Of a DNA stretch of 37,760 nucleotides, positions 28,791-36,616 are shown one piece after another. Numbering within the stretch: position 1 is the stretch's first letter; the number at the start of each line of letters is the position of its first letter. The translations under genes were made by a program, and so were the position numbers. The notes beneath the pieces are model-generated. The model saw only the letters and a program-made list of their open reading frames with translations, made no database searches and had not been told where the DNA came from. Source of the stretch: Kiritimatiellia bacterium (lineage in GTDB: Bacteria > Verrucomicrobiota > Kiritimatiellia > SLAD01); NCBI GenBank assembly GCA_007134735.1, contig SLKG01000166.1:1-37760 (forward strand). Reading direction: 5' to 3'.

Positions 28791-28849
28791 CACATATTCT
28801 CTATACCCCAAACGTAGACCGGAGGTTAGCAGCATTACGGGATAATGCC

Positions 28850-28999
28850 GGTCGGGCATTTCTATCCCGCGCTCCGCGGGGCCTGCCCGACCACGAGCAT
28901 GATGAAGCGCAGGCGCGGAGCAAATATAGGGCATAGCCCGACTCCTTGTTCTTCTCATGCGCGGCCCACGTTCCCGACAGGCAGGAATGCCTGTCTTAC
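28850..28999. repeat. Composite repeat: GGTCGGGCA...TGCCCGACC hairpin (28850-28892) plus 103-bp unit copy 2 (28897-28999)
   Basis: Direct alignment with copies 1 and 3. Confidence 0.9.
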
Positions 29000-29034
29000 T
29001 ATATTCACGGCACGCATAACCGTGGGACAAAGTA

Positions 29035-29163
29035 GGTCGGGCATTCCTGCCCGACCATGAGCATGATTAAGCGCATGCGCGGAGCAACCATGAAGCATAG
29101 CTCAATCCTTTGCTCATCTCATGCACAGCTCATGCGCCCGACAGGCAGGAATGCCTGTCTTAC
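29035..29163. repeat. Composite repeat: GGTCGGGCATTCCTGCCCGACC hairpin (29035-29056) plus 103-bp unit copy 3 (29061-29163)
   Basis: Direct alignment with copies 1 and 2; head-to-tail with copy 2. Confidence 0.9.
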
Positions 29164-29322
29164 GACAAAAAAACTACATATAGTAGTTGATTATCAAGGA
29201 CCCACTTGATACAGTATCCCCTTGGAAAAAATGCTGGCATTCGGTGACAAGTTAAATATTTTCGCTGCGGCAGCGAACGTACCGCCGGACTGATATCGAC
29301 GTCGCGCACAGGAGACTGAATC

Positions 29323-32300
29323 GTGTACCTGAAAAGTATTGAATTGTTCGGGTTTAAAAGTTTCGCGGAAAAGACGCGATTGGAGTTCGAACCGTGCATG
29401 ACGGCCATCGTCGGCCCGAACGGATGCGGCAAAAGCAACATTGCCGATGCCTTGCGGTGGGTGCTCGGGGAACAGAGCACCAAGGCCCTGCGCGGATCCC
29501 GCATGGAAGACATGATCTTCAATGGAACCGATTCCCATAAACCGCTGTCGATGGCCGAAGTCAGCCTCACGCTTGCCGGCTGCGAGGATAAACTCGGCGT
29601 GGAATACGACGAGGTGACCGTGACCCGCCGTGTGCTTCGTTCCGGTGAGGGACAATACTACATCAACAAGACCCCCTGCCGCCTGAAGGACATCCAGCGC
29701 CTTTTCATGGATACGGGAATCGGAACCAATTCCTATTCCATGATGGAACAAGGCCGGATCGACCAGATCCTGAGTTCCCGCCCCGAAGACCGACGTGCCG
29801 TGTTCGAGGAAGCCAGCGGCATCACGAAATACAAGGCCGATAAGAAGGAAGCCATACGGAAATTGGAGCATACGGAAGCCAACCTGTTGCGGTTGGCCGA
29901 TATCATGCGCGAGGTCAAGCGCCGCATTATCTCTCTGCAACGCCAGGCGGGAAAGGCGCGCCGATACAAGGCCCTGCAGGACGAACTGCGCGGTTTCGAC
30001 GTATATCTGTCGCGTCAAAAGATCCATGCGCAACAGGCCGAAATCAAGGCGCTTGAGTCCCGCCTGGCCTCATTGGACGAACAGGAGGAAGCTTTCCAGG
30101 CCGATATCCGCACACTGGAACAGGAAAGCCGGGACATCCGCGACGGGCTTGCGCGCACGGAAAACCATATCGCCGCCGCGATGGAGGCGGCCGTCCAGGC
30201 ACAAACGGAGCGGGACCGCAACCAGGAGCTCATCCGCATCAACGAGGATCGCATTCGGGAGTTGGAAGCGTTGTCCAAACGCGATAGCCGGGATGCGGAC
30301 GATGCGCGATCCCGCCTGGACGTTCATCGCAAAAAAATGGATGAACACGAAACGCAATGCGCCCGCGCGGTGGAAGCCCGCGAACAGGCGCAACAGGAAC
30401 TGGATCAAAGCAATGAACGCCTGCGGAAACAGGATGAAGCCGTCCATCAGGCCCGCGATAATCTGAATGGGCTCCGAACCGAATCCATCGATCTGGAAAG
30501 CCGCCTGGCCCGGTTGCAAAACGAGTTGTCCGAAATGGACGGCGAAGAGCGAACCGGGGTGGTCCGCCGGGAACGGTTGACCGCCGAATTGAACGAACTG
30601 CGCCGCGGCGTTGAGAAATTTGAAGCGCGTGAATCGGAAACCCGAACGCAGATTGAGACGTTGCAAGCGCAGGTTTCCCAGTGTGAAGAGCATGTCCGGG
30701 AGACGATTGACCGGCGCGATACGACCGGCCGGGAAATGGAAAAGATCCATGCGGAACGAAACGACCTGCACAATCGAATCGCCGCCCGGAAAGCCCAGTC
30801 CGAGCTATTCGAGGATCCGGGAACACATAGCGAAGGATTGCCCCCGGGCGCTCGATGGTTGATCGATGCCGCGCCTGCGGCGGCGGGGGAACCCCGTCAC
30901 ATCCTCGGAGCGTTGGCGGATCATCTGGACGCGGATCCCGAATACCAGGTGGCGCTCGAAGCCGCCCTTCGGGCCTGGCTCGATGCACTCATCGTAACGG
31001 ATGCAAACACCCTCCCCTCGATGCTGAAAGCGCTGGAGGAAGGGCGTCATGGAACCGCGCGGTTGTTGAGTCTTCCGGACCGCGCCCCGGAGGACGCAGG
31101 CGATCCCGGGGATATCCCCGGCGAGTCCTTGCTGGATCATGTCCGTTGTTCCGATACCATTCAACCGCTGGCACAGTATCTTCTGCGCCGGGTTCGGGTG
31201 GTCGATGCCGCCCATGTAATTCCCGCTCCCGCACCGAAGGACGTGACGTATGTCACACGCACCGGCGCCCTGATCCGGCCGGATGGTTCGGCGGAATTCT
31301 GGATGCCGGAAAAGAACGAATCGAATCCGATGACACGCCGTCACCTGTTATCCCGCTGGAAACAGGAGCTGGAGGAACTCACCCGCCGCGAGACGGAACG
31401 TTCCAGACAACTCGTAGACGTGCGCTCGGAATGGAACCGGCTCAATGAAGAAGTCGACCGCATGCGTGCCGACCTGGAAGAGAACAGCCGGAAATTGGCC
31501 CTTCGCGAGGGTGAATACCAGGTTAAATCCGATGAGGCAAACCAGGCCCGCGAACGTCTGGAAACGGTTTCCTACGAATTAAACGCGCTGAACGAACAAC
31601 ACACGACCAGCGGCGACCGGCGGAAAGCCATTTTAACCGAATTGGAATCCGTGCGGCATCGCCAGTCGGAAATCCGTTCCGAATATACACTCCGGTCCGA
31701 CGAGCTCAAACAGCTCGAACAAAAGCGGTCCGAATACTGGACCGAAACAACGGAAAAACGGGTTCAATTGGCGGAACAGCGCCAACAGGTGGACCATCTG
31801 ACCTCCGCGCAGGAATCGCTCGCGGCCCGCATACACGAATTGGAGGCCCTGATCCACGAACGCACCGAGGGCCTGAGCGATTATCAGCGTCGCGTACAGG
31901 AATTGGAAACGATGATCCGGTCCGCACAAGATCGGGTGCAACCCCTGGAAGCCGAGGTGGAGCGTCATAACAAAGCGCTCGCGGAATCGCGCATGCAACG
32001 CGAACAGAATTCGGCCCGGCAATCCGACTATGAATCCCGTCTTCGCGAAAAGCGGGAAGCCCTTGAAACCCACCGCAAACAGCGATCCGGGATCGAAGTC
32101 ACATTGGCGGAAGAGCGAATGCGGGTACAAAATACCCTGGAACGCCTGTCCATGGATTACCGGTTGACCCCGGAACAGCTGATGAGCGAACCGGACCCGG
32201 AGTGGAAAGACGGGGAACCGCCGGACCGCGAAACCCTGGAAACGTTTGTCGCCGAAATTCGGGCGAAGCTGGAATCCATGGGACCCGTGAACCTGGTGGC

Positions 32301-32904
32301 CATCGAAGAACACGAGGAATTGGAGGAACGCCTCCGGTTTCTCTCGGAACAACATGACGACCTCGTCCGCGCCAAGCAACAATTGCTCGACATGATCCGC
32401 CGGATCAATCGCACCACAACGGAAATGTTCACCCAGACATTTGAAGCCGTGAATAGTAATTTCCAGGAAACCTTCAAGAAATTGTTCGGCGGGGGTTCCG
32501 CGAAACTCGTCCTGGTGGACGATGAGGATGTTCTGGAATCGGGAATCGAAATGATCGCGCGGCCGCCGGGCAAGAAACTGCAATCGGTATCCCTGCTGTC
32601 CGGAGGAGAACGCACCATGACCGCCGTGGCCCTGCTTTTTGCCCTCTACAAGGTCAAACCCAGCCCCTTCTGCATGTTGGATGAATTGGACGCGGCGCTC
32701 GACGACACGAATATCGGTCGTTTTATCCGCATGCTGAAGGAATTTCTCACGGATTCTCAATTCGTGATCATCACGCACAACCGGCAAACCATCGAATCGG
32801 CCGACACGCTGTACGGCGTCACCATGGAAAAACACGGTGTGAGCAAAATCGTTTCGGTGAAATTCTCGAGAACCGGCAAGGAATACGAAACCGCCGACAC
32901 ATAG
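29323..32904 (+). CDS. smc: Chromosome segregation protein SMC
   Basis: MYLKSIELFGFKSFAEKTRLEFEPCMTAIVGPNGCGKSNIADALRWVLGEQ Walker A; coiled coils and hinge; LLSGGERTMTAVALLFALYKVKPSPFCMLDELDAALDDTNIGRF signature/Walker B. GTG start with upstream AGGAG. Confidence 0.98.
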   Translation: MYLKSIELFGFKSFAEKTRLEFEPCMTAIVGPNGCGKSNIADALRWVLGEQSTKALRGSRMEDMIFNGTDSHKPLSMAEVSLTLAGCEDKLGVEYDEVTVTRRVLRSGEGQYYINKTPCRLKDIQRLFMDTGIGTNSYSMMEQGRIDQILSSRPEDRRAVFEEASGITKYKADKKEAIRKLEHTEANLLRLADIMREVKRRIISLQRQAGKARRYKALQDELRGFDVYLSRQKIHAQQAEIKALESRLASLDEQEEAFQADIRTLEQESRDIRDGLARTENHIAAAMEAAVQAQTERDRNQELIRINEDRIRELEALSKRDSRDADDARSRLDVHRKKMDEHETQCARAVEAREQAQQELDQSNERLRKQDEAVHQARDNLNGLRTESIDLESRLARLQNELSEMDGEERTGVVRRERLTAELNELRRGVEKFEARESETRTQIETLQAQVSQCEEHVRETIDRRDTTGREMEKIHAERNDLHNRIAARKAQSELFEDPGTHSEGLPPGARWLIDAAPAAAGEPRHILGALADHLDADPEYQVALEAALRAWLDALIVTDANTLPSMLKALEEGRHGTARLLSLPDRAPEDAGDPGDIPGESLLDHVRCSDTIQPLAQYLLRRVRVVDAAHVIPAPAPKDVTYVTRTGALIRPDGSAEFWMPEKNESNPMTRRHLLSRWKQELEELTRRETERSRQLVDVRSEWNRLNEEVDRMRADLEENSRKLALREGEYQVKSDEANQARERLETVSYELNALNEQHTTSGDRRKAILTELESVRHRQSEIRSEYTLRSDELKQLEQKRSEYWTETTEKRVQLAEQRQQVDHLTSAQESLAARIHELEALIHERTEGLSDYQRRVQELETMIRSAQDRVQPLEAEVERHNKALAESRMQREQNSARQSDYESRLREKREALETHRKQRSGIEVTLAEERMRVQNTLERLSMDYRLTPEQLMSEPDPEWKDGEPPDRETLETFVAEIRAKLESMGPVNLVAIEEHEELEERLRFLSEQHDDLVRAKQQLLDMIRRINRTTTEMFTQTFEAVNSNFQETFKKLFGGGSAKLVLVDDEDVLESGIEMIARPPGKKLQSVSLLSGGERTMTAVALLFALYKVKPSPFCMLDELDAALDDTNIGRFIRMLKEFLTDSQFVIITHNRQTIESADTLYGVTMEKHGVSKIVSVKFSRTGKEYETADT

Positions 32905-32917
32905 GGGCCAACGGCTT

Positions 32918-32943
32918 CGCGACCGTTCACATGACCGGTCGCG
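32918..32943. other. GC-rich hairpin downstream of smc (possible transcription end, no clear T-tract)
   Basis: CGCGACCG-TTCACATGAC-CGGTCGCG, 8-bp perfect stem 14 bp after the smc stop. Confidence 0.4.
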
Positions 32944-33186
32944 GGCGTTTGCCGGGCGATTGAGGTCTCATTCAGTATTCTTATGGAGTGACTCCAAACA
33001 GGATGCGGCTACTGTGCAGGATGCGATTTATGCGGGTTTATTGCTTGCCAACGTTTACGGGGTTCGATAGCTTGCCGATGTGTAGCTTCTGGGTAATTCC
33101 TTGATTTCAGGAAGAACCCGAAGCAGAGCCCAAAAAGGTCTGGAGCGGTCATACGACCGAGGTCTCCGGCATAAGGGGGGGGGGTA

Positions 33187-34686
33187 GTGAAAACTGAGGC
33201 AATGGGCTTAAAGAGAAAAAGGCCTTCCGGAAAACGGCTGCTGGCAGTGACCGCGGCCATATCGGCCCTGTTTCTTACTGCCACATATGCGGATCCGTTC
33301 CGAATCGGCGTATGGGCTGAACACGATGCCGATGAAATAATCCATCTGTGGCAACCGACCGTAGATCATCTCAACCAATCCCTTCCCGGCCATGCCTTTT
33401 CCCTGCAACCGGTTAACGGGGATGAGCTGCTGGACCGGATGAGTCGCGGGGAATTGGATTTCGCCATTATTGAACCGGGCCTGCTTCTCCCGCTGAAGGA
33501 GGCGGCGGAGGCCAAGGTGCTGGCCACCGCGCTGACCCGACTGCGCGATACGCACTATGCGCACACGGCCGGGGCTCTCCTGGTACAACGGGATCGGCGC
33601 GACATCACCTCCCCGCGCGACCTGCGCGGCAGACGGATCGCATCCGGCGACAGCCGCTCGCTGGGAGATTGGCTTTCCATTAAACGGGAACTCGCCCAGC
33701 GGGGACTTTGCCCGGATCGCCACGGCATGGTGGTCCGTTTCGTGGGGGACCCTACGGCCGCGGTACAGGACGTGATGGACGGAAGAGCGGATGTTGCCGC
33801 CGTCCGAGCGGGGACCTTGGAACATATGAAAGCAGTCGGACTGGTCCCCGCGGGGACATTCAAGACGCTGCGTTTCGATCACGTGCGCCCGGAACCGCCG
33901 GCCCGGGCCATTCCGGCCGTGACCAGTACACGTGTGTATCCCGGCTACCTCTTTGTGGCCGGGACCGATCCGTCACGGGACATTCTTCACAAGGTAGCGG
34001 CGGCCCTGATCGGTATGCCCCCGGTTACACTGCGAACAACGGATCACGCCCGGCCGAACGCATGGACGGTTCCCGAATCCGATGCCCCAATTCATGACTG
34101 TTTCCGGGAATTGCGCCTTCCGCCCTACGAGCGGTACGGGGAAGCGTTATTCGTGGATGTGGTTCGGGAGCATATGTATTGGTTTATCGCCGCGGGCGCG
34201 GCATTCATCCTGTCCATCGCGGTCAACATCTATATCACCTTGCTCAACCGGGCGTTGGCGGCCGAGATCAAAGTGCGCAAGGGCGCCGAGGCTGCGCTTC
34301 GTGAAAGCATCACCCGGTTCGAACACATCGCCGCCTGCTCCTCCGACTGGATTTGGGAAACGGACGCGGAGGGGCATTACATCTATTCCAGCTCCATTGC
34401 GCAACAGATGATCGGATATACCGGGGAAGAGCTTAAGGGCATGCATTATTTTGAGTTGTTCGCCGCGGTTGAAAGAGAACGTCTTCTGGCCGAAGGAACG
34501 CTACCGCTAGCGAATGGCAGACGTGTCTTCCGTGAACGGTACCGCATGCGGACCAAGGATGGCCGGGTCGTCATTCACGAAACCACGGCGGAACCCGTGC
34601 GCGACGAAAACGGACGCCTGGCTGGATATCGCGGCGTCAACCGTGACATAACCGATCAGGTCCGTTTTGTGCGACTCCGGACATAG
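33187..34686 (+). CDS. Sensor protein: periplasmic PhnD-like binding domain, TM helix, PAS domain, no kinase domain
   Basis: DPFRIGVWAEHDADEIIHLWQPTVDHLN...LDFAIIEPG...SPRDLRGRRIASGD (PhnD-type); TM MYWFIAAGAAFILSIAVNIYITLL; PAS SSDWIWETDAEGHYIYSSSIAQQMIGYTGEEL...GYRGVNRDITDQ; the ORF ends right after PAS. Possible alternative ATG at 33202. Confidence 0.85.
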   Translation: MKTEAMGLKRKRPSGKRLLAVTAAISALFLTATYADPFRIGVWAEHDADEIIHLWQPTVDHLNQSLPGHAFSLQPVNGDELLDRMSRGELDFAIIEPGLLLPLKEAAEAKVLATALTRLRDTHYAHTAGALLVQRDRRDITSPRDLRGRRIASGDSRSLGDWLSIKRELAQRGLCPDRHGMVVRFVGDPTAAVQDVMDGRADVAAVRAGTLEHMKAVGLVPAGTFKTLRFDHVRPEPPARAIPAVTSTRVYPGYLFVAGTDPSRDILHKVAAALIGMPPVTLRTTDHARPNAWTVPESDAPIHDCFRELRLPPYERYGEALFVDVVREHMYWFIAAGAAFILSIAVNIYITLLNRALAAEIKVRKGAEAALRESITRFEHIAACSSDWIWETDAEGHYIYSSSIAQQMIGYTGEELKGMHYFELFAAVERERLLAEGTLPLANGRRVFRERYRMRTKDGRVVIHETTAEPVRDENGRLAGYRGVNRDITDQVRFVRLRT

Positions 34687-34726
34687 GCCGGGCGCCATCA
34701 AACCGGGGAATCGAGACGGTGCGGCC

Positions 34727-36616
34727 ATGAAATCCGAGAAGTATGCTGCCAATCCAATTCACGTCTTGCTGATGGAAGACGACCCGGCGGTGTCGCGGCT
34801 GATCGAGCGGCATCTCACCGATCAGGGCTTCACCGTGGATACCGCACCCGATGGGGAAAGCGGCCTCGCCATGTTCAATCCGGGTACGCACGATATTCTT
34901 CTGGTGGATCACAAAATGCCCAAACGCGCGGGGCTGGATGTGCTCCGCGAATTTAGAAAGCGGGGGCTTTCCCCCGCCGCCATCCTGATCTCCGGCCTGG
35001 GGGCGGAGGAAGTAGCCGTGGAAGCGCTTAAGCTGGGCGCTCTCGATTACGTGGCCAAGGATCCCCAAGGTCTATTTCTGAAACATCTGGGCGATTCCAT
35101 CACGAACGCCATTCAGCGACATCGGGAAAACGAAAAGTTGCGAATCGCGGACGAAGAGCAGACCCGATGGCTTCATGAGCTCAAGCAGCGCATCCGGGAA
35201 CTGGGCTGCCTGTACGGAATTGAAAAACTACTGTCCGCGGAAAGCGAATCGATCGATACCGCACTCGAAACGGCGGTCAACCTCGTGCCGTGCGCAGCCC
35301 GGAATCCCGATAACTGCTGGGTTCGTCTGCTGATGAACAATCGCGAATACCGTTCCGACGCCTATATCGATTCTCCCTGGAAAATACGCATCGATCTGGA
35401 TGTCCGGGATGGCGCCCCCTCTTTTATGGAGGTGGGCCATCGCGAACACCCCCCGGAACAGGATGAGCCGCTGTTTTCACCGGAGGAAATGGAACTCTTG
35501 AACTCGGTGGCGGATCGCCTGGCGGATTTTTATGACCGTTGGCGCACGGAATACGAATTGCACGTGACCCACGAAGAGATCCGAAAAATGCAGCGCGCAC
35601 TGGAACAAAGCGCCAGCGCGGTCATCATTACCAATCCCAAAGGCACCATCGAGTACGTCAACGCCGCGTTCACGGTCATGACGGGCTATTCCCGGGATGA
35701 AGCCGTCGGACAGACGCCGCGCTTGCTCAAGTCGGGCTTGATGCAGGAACAGGAGTACGCAGACCTTTGGCGTAATCTACGATCCGGCCGGGAATGGCGC
35801 GGAACGTTCCATAACCGAAGAAAAGACGGCTCGCTATACTGGGATCACTCCACCATCTCCCCCATTATCAATCCCGACGGGGGGGAGGTGACCCATTTTG
35901 TCGCCGTCAAGGAGGACATCACAGAGGAGAAGGAGGCCGAACAGCTTCGTTATGCCGTCCTGCAACTTTCCGCCGACGTCGCCGGATGCGCCACGGAAGA
36001 TGAAATCTGCCGGGTGGTCGTCGAAGGCATCCGCGAAAAAATGCATGTGGATCGCTGCGGCTTGTTTCTCGGCGACCCCGAAGACCCTGTCTTTCACGGA
36101 ACGTACGGGACCGACCTGAACGGACACACCACCGACGAGCATGACCACGCCTGGAATATACGGGCGGAGCGGGACGTCGAGGAGCTGTTTGCATCCGCCA
36201 CCTTTAAGTCGGGCTTTCCGCTCGGCCGACCGGAAAGCCGCCCCGGCGAAGAGGACCTGGCGAGCACTTTTGTGGCTCTCCGTCAGTCGGGACGCGTATT
36301 CGGGATCATCAGCATCGACAACCGCATGTCTCGCCGTCCGGTAACGAATAACCAGATGTCGCATATCGCACTGCTGGCCGAGGTGTTGGGCAATGCCCTG
36401 CAGGTGGCTCGGGCCCGCGAGGAAACCAACCGGGCCAATGAGGAATTGGAAGCATTCAATCGCGCCATGGTGGGCAGAGAACTCCGGGTTATCGAACTCA
36501 AGGAGGAAGTCAATGCCCTGTTGAATGAACAGGGAAAGCCGAACCGCTACGAACCGATTTGGAACAAACAAACGGAGGACCATGCTCCACGACGAGGAAA
36601 GAGCGCACGTAGATAA
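34727..36616 (+). CDS. Response regulator with REC-GAF-like-PAS-GAF architecture, no output kinase recognised
   Basis: REC: VLLMEDDPAVSRLIERHL...DILLVDHKMPKRAGLDVL...ILISG...YVAKD; PAS: SASAVIITNPKGTIEYVNAAFTVMTGYSRDEAVGQTPRLLKSG; C-terminal GAF-like VDRCGLFLGDPEDP...FGIISIDNR. ATG at 34727 preferred over the 34667 ORF start. Confidence 0.85.
   Translation: MKSEKYAANPIHVLLMEDDPAVSRLIERHLTDQGFTVDTAPDGESGLAMFNPGTHDILLVDHKMPKRAGLDVLREFRKRGLSPAAILISGLGAEEVAVEALKLGALDYVAKDPQGLFLKHLGDSITNAIQRHRENEKLRIADEEQTRWLHELKQRIRELGCLYGIEKLLSAESESIDTALETAVNLVPCAARNPDNCWVRLLMNNREYRSDAYIDSPWKIRIDLDVRDGAPSFMEVGHREHPPEQDEPLFSPEEMELLNSVADRLADFYDRWRTEYELHVTHEEIRKMQRALEQSASAVIITNPKGTIEYVNAAFTVMTGYSRDEAVGQTPRLLKSGLMQEQEYADLWRNLRSGREWRGTFHNRRKDGSLYWDHSTISPIINPDGGEVTHFVAVKEDITEEKEAEQLRYAVLQLSADVAGCATEDEICRVVVEGIREKMHVDRCGLFLGDPEDPVFHGTYGTDLNGHTTDEHDHAWNIRAERDVEELFASATFKSGFPLGRPESRPGEEDLASTFVALRQSGRVFGIISIDNRMSRRPVTNNQMSHIALLAEVLGNALQVARAREETNRANEELEAFNRAMVGRELRVIELKEEVNALLNEQGKPNRYEPIWNKQTEDHAPRRGKSARR

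Noticed and set aside
28791-29030. N-terminal extension of the subtilase ORF
   Set aside because: Consists of the 103-bp repeat; ATG at 28790 begins a signal peptide.
26977-29163. CRISPR array
   Set aside because: Only a few copies, units are internally palindromic and diverged, spacing irregular, no cas genes.
31633-32835. 400-aa minus-strand ORF opposite smc
   Set aside because: Shadow of SMC C-terminal region, composition typical of antisense translation.
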